From NCBI RefSeq assembly GCF_900104805.1, contig NZ_LT629751.1, positions 1,965,001 to 2,029,000 of the forward strand: DNA of 64,000 nt, read 5' to 3'. The position numbers were made by a program, and so were the translations under genes. Each line of letters opens with the position of its first letter. The stretch's first letter is position 1. The notes beneath the pieces were generated by a model that worked only from the letters and a program-made list of their open reading frames with translations, was not told where the DNA came from and ran no database searches. The DNA is from Pseudomonas oryzae (GTDB taxonomy: Bacteria > Pseudomonadota > Gammaproteobacteria > Pseudomonadales > Pseudomonadaceae). This document shows positions 33,831 through 43,151 of the stretch, piece by piece.

Positions 33831-34853
33831 CTAGAAATCGCCGGCGGCGATGAAGTCGACGTCGGTCTTCGGCTCACCCGACATCAAGAGGCCGATCACC
33901 TGCTCGAGGGTGCGGCCTTCGAAAAGTATGGCATGCAGGCCGGCGACCAGCGGCATGTACACGCCGAGCTGGTCGGCACGCGCCTTGAGCACGCGGATGG
34001 TGTTGACCCCTTCGGCCACTTCGCCGAGGCGCTCGACCGCCGCCTCCAGACTCATGCCCTGCCCCAGGGCGAAGCCGACCTGGTAGTTGCGGCTCTTCGG
34101 CGAGGAGCAGGTGACGATCAGGTCGCCGACCCCGGCCAGACCGAGGAAGGTCATCGGATTGGCGCCCATGCGCACGGCGAAACGGGTCATCTCGGCCAGC
34201 GCGCGGGTGATCAGCATGCTCTTGGTGTTCTCACCCATGCCCATGGCGACGGCCATGCCGGACATGATGGCGTAGACGTTCTTCAGCGCGCCGCCCAGTT
34301 CGACGCCGAAACGGTCGCGGCTGGCGTAGACGCGGAAGGTGCGCCCGTGCAGGGCCTGCTGCACGCGCCGGCAGAGTTCCTCATCCTCACTGGCGATCAC
34401 CGTGGCGGTGAGCGCGTGTTCGGCGATCTCGCGCGCCAGGTTCGGCCCGGACAGCACGCCGATGCGCGCCTGCGGGGCGATTTCCTCGAGGATCTGGCTC
34501 ATCAGCTTGAAAGTCTGCGCCTCGATGCCCTTGGTGGTGCTGACCAGCAGCTTGCCGGCGAGCAGGCCGGCCACCGGCTGCAGGGCCGCGCGCAGGGCCG
34601 AGGACGGCAGGACGACGAACACCAGATCGCAGGCCTGCACGGTGGCGGCCAGGTCGGTGACCGGCTCGACCGCCGGATGGACCTTGATGCCCTTCAGATA
34701 GCGCGGGTTCTCGCCGGTGGTGCGGATCGCCTCGGCCTGCGCCGCATCGCGCATCCACAGGTGCACGCGTCGGCCGTTCTCTGCCAGCAGGTTGGCCAGG
34801 GCGGTGCCGAAGCTGCCGCCGCCGAGCACGGCAATGGGTTGCTGCTCAGTCAT
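33831..34853 (-). CDS. gpsA: Glycerol-3-phosphate dehydrogenase [NAD(P)+] GpsA
   Basis: A 340-residue cytoplasmic enzyme that reduces dihydroxyacetone phosphate to sn-glycerol-3-phosphate for phospholipid synthesis. The Rossmann motif is [17 protein letters not shown] (10-26). [12 protein letters not shown], the catalytic-lysine region [15 protein letters not shown], and [18 protein letters not shown] follow. The ATG at 34853 is the family-typical start ([13 protein letters not shown]); the frame extension upstream is not. It heads a seven-gene minus-strand run: gpsA, DUF4389, sixA, hydrolase, DUF4892, AI-2E, DUF945. Confidence 0.96.
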   Translation of the reverse strand: MTEQQPIAVLGGGSFGTALANLLAENGRRVHLWMRDAAQAEAIRTTGENPRYLKGIKVHPAVEPVTDLAATVQACDLVFVVLPSSALRAALQPVAGLLAGKLLVSTTKGIEAQTFKLMSQILEEIAPQARIGVLSGPNLAREIAEHALTATVIASEDEELCRRVQQALHGRTFRVYASRDRFGVELGGALKNVYAIMSGMAVAMGMGENTKSMLITRALAEMTRFAVRMGANPMTFLGLAGVGDLIVTCSSPKSRNYQVGFALGQGMSLEAAVERLGEVAEGVNTIRVLKARADQLGVYMPLVAGLHAILFEGRTLEQVIGLLMSGEPKTDVDFIAAGDF

Positions 34854-35005
34854 GATGAGTCCATAGCGCGCCGCATCGCGCGGCAATCGTTGCATTATAC
34901 GAGGCGACCGGCGGTCGACCAGTCCAGTGTGACCCGGTCGTACTGGCAGGTCGCCCCCTCTCGGGTAACATGCGCGCCAGCTAGAGCCGGTTTGGAGAAA
35001 TACCC

Positions 35006-37150
35006 GTGTCGCCCCCTTTGCGCAATTCACTGGCGCTCTGCATTGGTCTGCTGGCCGGCGCGGAGGCGTCGGCAGATGACCTGTTCGTGGGCTCGACCGA
35101 CCTCCCCCCGGTACTCACCGCCACGCGTCTCAAGCAGTCGCCGGCCGAGGTCCCCGGCAGTGTCAGCGTGCTCGACCGCGAGCTGATCCGGGCCAGCGGC
35201 GCCCGCGAACTCTCGGAACTGCTGCGCCTGGTGCCGGGCATGCTGGTGGTGTCCGACGGCAACCTGACCACGGTCAACTACCACGGCAGCAACGCCGCCC
35301 AGGCCCGCCGCCTGCAGGTGCTGGTCGATGGCCGCTCGGTCTATCACCCGGGTTTCGCCCGGGTCGACTGGAGCGACATCCCGGTCGCCATCGAGGACAT
35401 CGAGCGCATCGAGGTATTCCGTGGCCCGAACACGGTCAGCTACGGCGCCAACGCCCTGATGGCGGTGATCAACATCATCACCCGCGCGCCGCGCGATGCC
35501 CACGGCACTCGCCTGAAGATCACTCGCGGCCAGCGGGGCATCGCCGACTGGTACGCCAGCCAGGGCGAAGGCTGGCAGACGGGCGACCTGCGCCTGTCCC
35601 TGTCGGGCTGGCAAGATGACGGCTTCGACCGTGACCGGGACGGCGAGGAGGTCCGCGACGACCGTCGCCTCAACCGCCTCAACCTGCGCGTGCAGCAGGA
35701 ACTCGGCCACAGCCAGTCGCTGGACTGGCAGCTGGCCCTCAAGGAGGGCACCAGCCAGGCGCCCAACAGCTACGAGAAGTCGGTGTTTCCGATCGCCGCC
35801 CAACCCGCGGAACAGGATGACGCGGCGGACGTCAGGGCCCGCGACTACGCCACCAGCCTGCGCTGGAACCTCGACCTCGCCCCCGACCATCGCCTGTACG
35901 TGCAGAGCTCGCTGCAGCACTGGGAGCGCCTGCGCGAATGGCGGGCCTGCGAGGCGCAGATCGCCTTCAGTCCGCAGCTGCACCAGCTCTGGTCGCTGTC
36001 GCCGGACTACGTCCGACGCCTGGGACGCAACCTGCGCCGCGGGATCATGACGCCCCCGGACGGCAGCGCCGAACAGGAAGCGCTGGCCGGCCAGGTCATC
36101 GACCAGGCCCTGGCCACCGTCGACCCGCGCACCGGCACGCTCGCGCACTCCTGCGGCCTGATCAACGAGGATACCCGCGAGGACCGCTTCGACCTCGAGC
36201 TGCAGGACACCCTCAGTCTGTCCGACGACCTGCGCCTGGTCAGCGGCCTCAGCTACCGCCACGACCGGGCCGACAGCGAAACCTATCTGGGCGGCAACCT
36301 GAGCAAGGACATCGGCCGGGCCTTCGGCCAGTTCGAGTGGCATCCGGACCGCCACTGGCTGCTGCAGGGCGGCGCCATGCTGGAGCACGACAGCAGCGCC
36401 GGCGAGTCGCTGTCACCGCGCCTGGCCCTCAACTACCTGCTCACGCCGGCACACAGCCTGCGCGCGGTGTATTCCGAGGCGGTTCGCTCGCCGGACATGT
36501 TCGAGAACGACGCCGACTGGGGCTACCGGGTGCGCGACCTGCGGCCGGCCGCGCTGGGCCAGGGCGAGGCCTGGTACTTCGCCCATGCCCGCGGCCGCGG
36601 CGACCTCGAGCAGGAGCACATGCGCTCCCGCGAGTTGGGCTACAACGGCCACTTTGCCGACATCGGCCTGCGGGTCGATGTCAAACTGTTCCACGACGAG
36701 ATCACCAATCTGATCAGCGAGACCCTCACCCTCGAGGAATTCATGCCCAGCAACGCCAACACCTTGCGCCTGCGCGGTGCGGAAACCGAGGTGGACTGGC
36801 GACTGACCGCACGGGACCGCCTGCGCCTGGGCCATGCCCGCCTCGAGCTGGATGCCTCGTACCCCAAAGATCAGGACGTCAGCCCGCGCCACAGCGGCTC
36901 CGCCGGCTGGCTGCGCGACTGGGGCCGCGGCTGGTCGAGCACGCTGTTCTACTACGGCGCCGATGCGCTCAACGAGTACCGTTTCGAGCGACTCGACCTG
37001 CGCCTGGCCAAACGCCTGCCCCTCGCCAGCAGCCAGCTGGAGCTCGCCGGGGTTCTGCAGCAGCGTCTGGATGACGAGCCACTCGGCTGGTCAGACAACA
37101 ATTACGACGCGCGTCAGGTATTCTGGCTGACCGCCGAGCTTGAATTCTGA
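35006..37150 (+). CDS. TonB-dependent outer-membrane receptor
   Basis: A 714-residue protein starting at GTG, with ggag upstream and a signal peptide ending near AEASADD. A plug domain (about 35-165) contains [51 protein letters not shown] and VINIITRAP (each only in part). A 22-strand barrel is expected for the rest, ending in the outer-membrane signature ...LTAELEF with a C-terminal Phe. The ligand is unknown. The gene is two bases ahead of a periplasmic-binding-protein gene and cotranscribed with a hybrid kinase, which hints at a sensory rather than only an uptake role. Confidence 0.92.
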   Translation: MSPPLRNSLALCIGLLAGAEASADDLFVGSTDLPPVLTATRLKQSPAEVPGSVSVLDRELIRASGARELSELLRLVPGMLVVSDGNLTTVNYHGSNAAQARRLQVLVDGRSVYHPGFARVDWSDIPVAIEDIERIEVFRGPNTVSYGANALMAVINIITRAPRDAHGTRLKITRGQRGIADWYASQGEGWQTGDLRLSLSGWQDDGFDRDRDGEEVRDDRRLNRLNLRVQQELGHSQSLDWQLALKEGTSQAPNSYEKSVFPIAAQPAEQDDAADVRARDYATSLRWNLDLAPDHRLYVQSSLQHWERLREWRACEAQIAFSPQLHQLWSLSPDYVRRLGRNLRRGIMTPPDGSAEQEALAGQVIDQALATVDPRTGTLAHSCGLINEDTREDRFDLELQDTLSLSDDLRLVSGLSYRHDRADSETYLGGNLSKDIGRAFGQFEWHPDRHWLLQGGAMLEHDSSAGESLSPRLALNYLLTPAHSLRAVYSEAVRSPDMFENDADWGYRVRDLRPAALGQGEAWYFAHARGRGDLEQEHMRSRELGYNGHFADIGLRVDVKLFHDEITNLISETLTLEEFMPSNANTLRLRGAETEVDWRLTARDRLRLGHARLELDASYPKDQDVSPRHSGSAGWLRDWGRGWSSTLFYYGADALNEYRFERLDLRLAKRLPLASSQLELAGVLQQRLDDEPLGWSDNNYDARQVFWLTAELEF

Positions 37151-37152
37151 CC

Positions 37153-38064
37153 ATGCCGACTCTCTCAAGGATGAGATACCTGGCCGCGTGCCTGCTGCTC
37201 TGCCTGATGGCAGCGGGCAGTCGCATCGATGCGGCGGAGATCATGGTCGCCGCCCACCAGGACAGCCCGCCCCTTCGCCAGTTCGTGGCCGACCTGGCGG
37301 CGCGCCGCCCCCACGACCGGGTGCAGTTCATGCTGGCCGCCCAACTGCCATCACCGGCCGCACTGCCCGCCGACAGCCGCCTGATCCTGCTGGGCGCCGA
37401 CACCCTGGACTGGCGCCTGCAGGACAGCAACGGTCCGCCGACCCTGATCCTGCAGGTCAGCCGGGTACAGGCCTCTCGCCGTCTGGGCGAAGGCCGTCCG
37501 CCACACCTGACCCTGCTGTGGAGCGACCCACCGCCGCTTCGCCAGCTTCGCCTGATCCGCCAGCTGCTGCCGCGCGCCCAGCGGGTCGGTCTGGTCTACA
37601 GCAACGACAGCCGCTTCCTGATCCGGGAGATCCGTCGGGAGGCGGCTGGCATGGGCCTGGCCGTGAGCGCCTGGTACTGGCCCGATCCCCGCGACAGCCG
37701 CCCGCTCAACCGCATGCTCGAGGAAAGCGACGTGGTGCTCGGCCTCGACGATGCCGCCCTGTACAACCCGGCCAGCATCAAGGGCGTGCTGCTGGCCAGC
37801 TACAGCCGCCGCCTGGCCCTGATCGGCCCGACCGCCGCGTTCATCCGCGCCGGCAGCCTGGCCAGCAGCTACAGCGATCAGGCGAACTGGCTCGACGAAC
37901 TCGACCGACTGCTCTCGCAGCCGCCACAGGACTGGCCGCGCGAGGCCTACCCGGCCGCCTTCAAGGTGCTCAGCAACCCGCAGGTGGCCCGCTCGCTGGG
38001 CATCGACACTGGTGACGACCAGGAGCAGGCCCGCCGTCTTATCGATTGGGAGCAACGTCCATGA
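37153..38064 (+). CDS. Periplasmic ABC-substrate-binding-like protein
   Basis: A 303-residue secreted protein (signal MRYLAACLLLCLMAAGSRIDA). The two-lobe fold is suggested by RLILLGADTLDW, RVGLVYSNDSRFL, DVVLGLDDAALYNPASIKGVLL and LIGPTAAFIRAGSL, like the ABC-transporter substrate-binding family of PF04392. There is no permease or ATPase nearby, so it more likely feeds a ligand signal to the hybrid kinase encoded next, with which it overlaps by four bases (ATGA). No strong ribosome binding site is seen; MRYL at 37171 is an alternative start. Confidence 0.8.
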   Translation: MPTLSRMRYLAACLLLCLMAAGSRIDAAEIMVAAHQDSPPLRQFVADLAARRPHDRVQFMLAAQLPSPAALPADSRLILLGADTLDWRLQDSNGPPTLILQVSRVQASRRLGEGRPPHLTLLWSDPPPLRQLRLIRQLLPRAQRVGLVYSNDSRFLIREIRREAAGMGLAVSAWYWPDPRDSRPLNRMLEESDVVLGLDDAALYNPASIKGVLLASYSRRLALIGPTAAFIRAGSLASSYSDQANWLDELDRLLSQPPQDWPREAYPAAFKVLSNPQVARSLGIDTGDDQEQARRLIDWEQRP

Positions 38065-39971
38065 TGCTGCGCTGGTGCAATAGCGACATTCGCTCCCGGA
38101 CGCTGGCCATCAGTCTGGGACCGGCGCTGCTGCTGACCCTGTTGCTGACCGTCTATCTGACCTATACCCGCCTGCAGGACCTGGGCAAGGAGCTGACCCA
38201 AACCGGCCAGTTGATCGCCAACCAATTGGCGCCGGCCGCCGAATACGGGGTGATTTCCGGCAACGGCGCGATCCTCGACGGCCTGCTGCGCGCCAGCCTG
38301 AACACCCCGAACGTGCGCTTCATCGAGGTGCGCGATCCCGAGCAACGCACCCTGGCCTACGTCGAGCGCCCGCACAGCGTCAGCGATACCCGGGTCGAGG
38401 TGTTCCGCGCGCCCATCCTGCGCCAGCAGATCAAGCTCGACACCAGCTTCCTGCTCAGTCCGCCGCAGGTGCAGGCGGGTGACATCGAGGAAGAGATCGG
38501 CCAGGTGGTGGTCGGCATGAGCGACGAAGCCTTCCGCGCGCGCCAGAAGCAGATCCTGCTGCGCGCCGCCGGCCTGATCGTGGCGGCCCTGATCCTGACC
38601 CTGCTGCTGGCCTATCGCCTGGCGCGCAGCCTGTCGCAGCCGATCCGCGAGATGGGCAAGGCAGTGGAAGCGATCCAGGCCGGCAATTACCACACCAAAC
38701 TGCCGGTCAGCGACAGCAGCGAGATCGGCGACCTCGCCCGCCACATCAACCACCTCGCCACGGGCCTGGAGCAGGCCCAGGCCGAACAACAGCGCAGCAT
38801 CGACCAACTGGTCGCCGCCCGCGAGGACGCCGAGAAGGCCAACCGCGCCAAGTCGGATTTCCTCGCCATGATGAGCCACGAGCTGCGCACGCCGATGAAC
38901 GGTGTGCTGGGCATGCTGCAACTGCTGGAGACCACCGAGCAGAGCAGCGAGCAGACCGAATATACGGCGCTGGCCACCGAGTCCACCGAGCACCTGCTCA
39001 AGGTGATCAACGACATCCTCGACTTCTCGCGCATCGAACGCGGTTCGCTGGAGCTGGAGAACATTCCCTTCCGCGCCGACGAGCTGATCGCCAGCTCGGT
39101 GCAGGTGTTCCGCCCCAGCGCCCAGCAGCGCGGCCTGCAATTGCTCAACGACACCCAGCCCGGCCTGGAGAACCTCGAGGTGCGCGGCGACCCGACCCGC
39201 CTGCGGCAGATCCTGGTCAACCTGATCGGCAATGCCCTGAAATTCACCGAAGAGGGGCAGGTCAGCGTGACCACCCGCTGGCAGCTCCTCGACCAGCAAC
39301 AGATGCTCTGGCTGACCATCGCCGTACAGGACACCGGCATAGGCATCGCCCCCGAACGCCTGCAGCACATGTTCGACGCCTTCGAGCAGGCCGACACCTC
39401 CACCTCGCGGCGCTACGGCGGCACCGGCCTCGGCCTGTCCATCGCGCGCACCCTGGCCGAACGCATGGGCGGCGGCCTGCATGCCGAGAGCAACGTGGGG
39501 CATGGCTCGACCTTCACCCTCGAACTGCCGTTGCCGTGGCGCTACCGCCAGGAAGGCGAGCAGGCCCTGCTGCCCGACGAGCTGGAGCCGGGCGGCGGAC
39601 ACACCGTCCTGCTGGTGGAGGACAATCCCGTCAACCAGACGGTGATCGAGGCGATCCTGCGCAGCCTGGGCTTCAACGTCCTGCTGGCCGGCAACGCCCG
39701 GCAGGCTCTGCAGGCACTGGCCGAGCAGCACTTCTCGGCGATCCTGATGGACTGTCAGCTGCCGGATCTCGACGGACTCAGCGCCACCCGGCAGATCCGC
39801 CGCAGCGATGGGCCCAACCGCTATGCGCCGATCATCGCCCTGACCGCCAACGCCCTGCAGGGTGATCGCGAGGCCTGTCTCGCCGCCGGCATGAACGACT
39901 ATCTCGCCAAGCCGTTCAAGCGCTCCGACCTGCGCGCCATCCTGCAGCGCTGGGTGCAGAACAGACCATAG
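38061..39971 (+). CDS. Hybrid sensor histidine kinase (PA1611-like)
   Basis: A 636-residue inner-membrane hybrid kinase. Segment one is about 13-35, then a periplasmic domain to about 165, a second membrane segment (LIVAALILTLLLAYRLA), and HAMP (about 195-247). HisKA has His273 in MMSHELRTPMN, the ATPase domain has NALKFTEEGQ, DTGIGIAPE and GTGLGLSIA, and a C-terminal receiver has Asp564 (LMDCQLPDLDG) and Lys617 (LAKPFK). No HPt domain is present, so phosphate must leave via a separate HPt. Its place next to fabA and its layout match P. aeruginosa PA1611, which is reported to interact with RetS. That link is an inference here. Confidence 0.9.
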   Translation: MMLRWCNSDIRSRTLAISLGPALLLTLLLTVYLTYTRLQDLGKELTQTGQLIANQLAPAAEYGVISGNGAILDGLLRASLNTPNVRFIEVRDPEQRTLAYVERPHSVSDTRVEVFRAPILRQQIKLDTSFLLSPPQVQAGDIEEEIGQVVVGMSDEAFRARQKQILLRAAGLIVAALILTLLLAYRLARSLSQPIREMGKAVEAIQAGNYHTKLPVSDSSEIGDLARHINHLATGLEQAQAEQQRSIDQLVAAREDAEKANRAKSDFLAMMSHELRTPMNGVLGMLQLLETTEQSSEQTEYTALATESTEHLLKVINDILDFSRIERGSLELENIPFRADELIASSVQVFRPSAQQRGLQLLNDTQPGLENLEVRGDPTRLRQILVNLIGNALKFTEEGQVSVTTRWQLLDQQQMLWLTIAVQDTGIGIAPERLQHMFDAFEQADTSTSRRYGGTGLGLSIARTLAERMGGGLHAESNVGHGSTFTLELPLPWRYRQEGEQALLPDELEPGGGHTVLLVEDNPVNQTVIEAILRSLGFNVLLAGNARQALQALAEQHFSAILMDCQLPDLDGLSATRQIRRSDGPNRYAPIIALTANALQGDREACLAAGMNDYLAKPFKRSDLRAILQRWVQNRP

Positions 39972-40174
39972 ACGGGTAGCGTTCCGGCAAGAAATACGGC
40001 ACCCTTGCACCCGCACAGTCATGGCCGGGGGGCCGCGCTGCGGGACACCCCCTGTCGGGCTGTGACTTTCACCAACTGGCCATAGTCTATAACCAAACCA
40101 TTGCCATGCTCCCGCCGGGAGGGGCACGGCCAGAAAGATCTGCCCCTGCGCTCAGGGACCGTCGAGGAGCTCGC

Positions 40175-40690
40175 ATGACCAAACAAAACGCCTTCACTCG
40201 GGAAGAACTGCTCAGCTGCAGCCGCGGTGAACTGTTCGGCCCGGGTAACGCGCAACTGCCCGCCCCCAACATGCTGATGATCGACCGCATCGTTCACATC
40301 AGCGAAACCGGCGGCAAGTACGGCAAAGGCGAAATCGTTGCCGAGCTCGACATCAACCCGGACCTGTGGTTCTTCGCCTGCCACTTCGAGGGCGACCCGG
40401 TGATGCCGGGCTGCCTGGGCCTGGACGCCATGTGGCAGCTGGTCGGCTTCTACCTCGGCTGGCAGGGCAATCCCGGCCGCGGCCGCGCCCTGGGTTCGGG
40501 CGAAGTGAAGTTCTTCGGTCAGGTATTGCCGACCGCCAAGAAGATCACCTACAACATCCATATCAAGCGCACCATCACCCGCTCGCTGATCCTCGGCATC
40601 GCCGACGGCACCGTTAGCGTCGATGGCCGCGAGATCTACAGTGCCGAAGGCCTGCGCGTCGGCCTGTTCACTTCCACTGACAGCTTCTAA
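40175..40690 (+). CDS. fabA: 3-hydroxydecanoyl-ACP dehydratase/isomerase FabA
   Basis: A 171-residue hot-dog-fold enzyme that dehydrates 3-hydroxyacyl-ACP and isomerises trans-2- to cis-3-decenoyl-ACP, the branch point to unsaturated fatty acids. Active-site His70 ([15 protein letters not shown]) and Asp84 (LGLDAMWQ) are present. gaggag at 40164 fixes the ATG at 40175. fabB follows after 11 bases. A CTATAAC box near 40087-40093 is a possible -10, with no convincing -35. Confidence 0.97.
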   Translation: MTKQNAFTREELLSCSRGELFGPGNAQLPAPNMLMIDRIVHISETGGKYGKGEIVAELDINPDLWFFACHFEGDPVMPGCLGLDAMWQLVGFYLGWQGNPGRGRALGSGEVKFFGQVLPTAKKITYNIHIKRTITRSLILGIADGTVSVDGREIYSAEGLRVGLFTSTDSF

Positions 40691-40701
40691 GGGTTACCCG
40701 C

Positions 40702-41919
40702 ATGCGTCGCGTCGTAATCACCGGGATGGGCATCGTGTCCTGCCTCGGCACTGACAAAGAGACCGTTTCCGCCAACCTGCGTGCCGGCAAGTCCGGTATC
40801 CGCTTCAACCAGTCGTACGCCGACATGGGGCTGCGCAGCCAGGTTTCCGGCTCGGTCAACCTCGACCTCGAAGCCCTGATCGACCGCAAGGTCTACCGCT
40901 TCATGGGTGACGCCGCCGCCTTCGCCTACCTGTCCATGGAGCAGGCGATCAAGGATGCCGGCCTGTCCGAGGAACAGATCTCCAACCCGCGCGTCGGCCT
41001 GATCGCCGGCTCCGGTGGCGCCTCCACCTTCAACCAGATGGAAGCCCTGGACACCCTGCGCGAGAAGGGCGTCAAGCGCGTCGGCCCGTACCGCGTGCCG
41101 CGCACCATGGGCAGCACCGTGTCGGCCTGCCTGGCGACCCCGTTCAAGATCAAGGGCGTCAACTACTCGATCTCCTCCGCCTGCGCCACCAGCGCCCATT
41201 GCATCGGCAATGCCATGGAGCAGATCCAGATGGGCAAGCAGGACATCGTGTTCGCCGGCGGCGGTGAAGAAGAACACTGGAGCCAGAGCTTCCTGTTCGA
41301 CGCCATGGGCGCGCTGTCCACCCAGTACAACGCCACTCCGGAACAGGCCTCCCGCGCCTACGACGCCAAGCGTGACGGCTTCGTCATCGCCGGCGGCGGC
41401 GGCATGGTGGTGGTCGAGGCTCTGGATCACGCCCTGGCCCGCGGCGCCAAGATCTATGCCGAGATCGTCGGCTACGGCGCCACCTCGGACGGCTACGACA
41501 TGGTCGCGCCGAGCGGCGAAGGCGCGGTGCGCTGCATGCAGCAGGCGCTGGCCACCGTCGACACCCCGATCGACTACCTGAACACCCACGGCACCTCGAC
41601 TCCGGTCGGCGATGTGGCGGAAGCCAAGGCCGTGCGCACCGTGTTCGGCGACAAGGCCCCGCTGATCAGCTCGACCAAGAGCCTGTCCGGCCACTCGCTG
41701 GGCGCCGCCGGCGTGCAAGAGACCATCTACACCCTGCTGATGATGGAAGGCAACTTCGTCGCCGGCTCGGCCAACATCGAGGAGATCGACCCGGCAGTGG
41801 CCGATCTGCCGATCGTCACCCAGAGCCGCGACTTCACCATCAACACCGCGATGAGCAACAGCTTCGGCTTCGGCGGCACCAATGCCACCCTGATCCTGAA
41901 GCGCTGGACCGGCGCGTAA
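40702..41919 (+). CDS. fabB: 3-oxoacyl-ACP synthase I FabB
   Basis: A 405-residue condensing enzyme that elongates the cis-3-decenoyl-ACP made by FabA. The catalytic triad is Cys161 ([12 protein letters not shown]), His296 ([11 protein letters not shown]) and His331 ([12 protein letters not shown]), with Lys326. The C-terminal [11 protein letters not shown] block is intact. It forms the fabAB operon and is followed by an intrinsic terminator. Confidence 0.97.
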   Translation: MRRVVITGMGIVSCLGTDKETVSANLRAGKSGIRFNQSYADMGLRSQVSGSVNLDLEALIDRKVYRFMGDAAAFAYLSMEQAIKDAGLSEEQISNPRVGLIAGSGGASTFNQMEALDTLREKGVKRVGPYRVPRTMGSTVSACLATPFKIKGVNYSISSACATSAHCIGNAMEQIQMGKQDIVFAGGGEEEHWSQSFLFDAMGALSTQYNATPEQASRAYDAKRDGFVIAGGGGMVVVEALDHALARGAKIYAEIVGYGATSDGYDMVAPSGEGAVRCMQQALATVDTPIDYLNTHGTSTPVGDVAEAKAVRTVFGDKAPLISSTKSLSGHSLGAAGVQETIYTLLMMEGNFVAGSANIEEIDPAVADLPIVTQSRDFTINTAMSNSFGFGGTNATLILKRWTGA

Positions 41920-41937
41920 GCCGCTCCCGCTCCATCC

Positions 41938-41968
41938 ACGACGGCACCTTCGGGTGCCGTCGTCGTTT
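41938..41968 (+). terminator. Intrinsic terminator of fabAB
   Basis: ACGACGGCACC (41938-41948), a TTCG tetraloop and GGTGCCGTCGT (41953-41963) form a perfect 11-bp stem, followed by a short T-rich tail. Confidence 0.85.
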
Positions 41969-42054
41969 CTGCCCTCCTCCGCCTGTTCGCCGCTGGCAGC
42001 ACATACCCCGCCGGGTATAGAGTGACAGCTCACCTCCGACCGCAAGGACATCCC

Positions 42055-42489
42055 ATGGCCCTGAAGACCATCCGCGCCAGTGGCAGCCTCGACCAGGCCT
42101 TCACCATCACCGTGGAGGCCGGCAACCACGTGATCCGCATGGACCAGCCGAAGAACGCCGCCGGCCAGGATCTGGGGCCGACGCCGCTGGAGATCATCCT
42201 CGCCGCGGTGGCCGGCTGCTTCGGCACCATCGGCCGCTTCATCGCCCACCAGCGCAAGTTCGAACTGCGCGGCATGCAGTTCGAGATCGAAGCGGACTAC
42301 GATCCGGACGGCCTGCTGGGGCGACGCGAAGATGTGCGCCCGGGCTTCCAGGCACTGCGGGTGAAGGTGGCGATGGATTGCGACCTCGGTCGCGAGGAGC
42401 AGCAGGCAGTCCTCAAGGAGATCGAACGGCGCTGCCCGCTGGCCGACAATCTGGTGCATGGCACCAGCCTGCTGACCAGCCTGGCCTGA
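42055..42489 (+). CDS. OsmC/YhfA-family protein
   Basis: A 144-residue OsmC-fold protein with the two family cysteines (AVAGCFGTIG near residue 60 and RRCPLADNL near residue 126). It may be a thiol peroxidase for organic hydroperoxides or, like YhfA members, unassigned. caaggacatccc precedes the ATG at 42055. It is a stand-alone gene between fabB's terminator and the convergent DUF3859 gene. Confidence 0.88.
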   Translation: MALKTIRASGSLDQAFTITVEAGNHVIRMDQPKNAAGQDLGPTPLEIILAAVAGCFGTIGRFIAHQRKFELRGMQFEIEADYDPDGLLGRREDVRPGFQALRVKVAMDCDLGREEQQAVLKEIERRCPLADNLVHGTSLLTSLA

Positions 42490-42539
42490 TCCGTGGAGAT
42501 GCAGCAGCCCGGCGCTTGCCGGGCTGCGTGCTGCCGCGC

Positions 42540-43004
42540 TCAGCGCACCTGGAAGCGCTGCTCGGCCAACTTGCGGTCGCCCTGGAACACCAGGAAATGC
42601 CACTCGCCCGGCACCACTTCGTGATGCTCGGTGAACTCGAAGGCCATCACGTCCTGCACCGCGCCAGGCGCCAGCTTCTGCACCACCTCGAAGCGGTCGT
42701 GGCGCTGGCCATCCGGCGTGACCACGCCTGGGGTGAGGTACAGCAGGGTCAGCGGCACGTCATCCACCTGCTTGCCGGCCAGGCTCAGGCGCAGGCCGAA
42801 CTTGGTGCCCAGCCTGGCGGGAATCTCGGTGGTCGAGTGGATCCGCTGATTGCTGCGCAGCAGTACCCGCTCGCCCGGCTGGGCATCGCGCTGGGACGTC
42901 TCGAACACCCCGAACTCCACCGGCCCCTCGACCCGCACCTCGGCCATCGCCAGAGCCGGCATCAGCCACAGCGCCGCCAGCGCCCCCGTCTTGAACAGTC
43001 GCAT
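42540..43004 (-). CDS. DUF3859-type secreted protein
   Basis: A 154-residue protein with a signal peptide (ALAALWLMPALAMAEV). The mature part is a beta-sandwich-like domain with GVFETSQRDAQPGERVLL and the C-terminal VPGEWHFLVFQGDRKLAEQRFQV, which matches the DUF3859 family. The function is unknown. ggagagcg precedes the ATG at 43004. Confidence 0.82.
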   Translation of the reverse strand: MRLFKTGALAALWLMPALAMAEVRVEGPVEFGVFETSQRDAQPGERVLLRSNQRIHSTTEIPARLGTKFGLRLSLAGKQVDDVPLTLLYLTPGVVTPDGQRHDRFEVVQKLAPGAVQDVMAFEFTEHHEVVPGEWHFLVFQGDRKLAEQRFQVR

Positions 43005-43084
43005 ATCGCTCTCCTTGTTGAGATGGCGCGAGCCTATGACCTTTTCATGACGAAGCGATGACGATCGCGAGCGAGCAACGCAAT

Positions 43085-43119
43085 GAAAAATGCCGCCCAC
43101 CCCGGAAGGCGAGCGGCAT
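43085..43119 (-). terminator. Intrinsic terminator of htpG
   Basis: On the minus strand ATGCCGC and GCGGCAT (43113-43119 with 43090-43096) enclose an imperfect inner stem and are followed by TTTTTC. It lies 32 bases after the htpG stop. Confidence 0.78.
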
Positions 43120-43151
43120 CTTCAGGACAGCCGCGGGAAAGCCTCAGCCGT

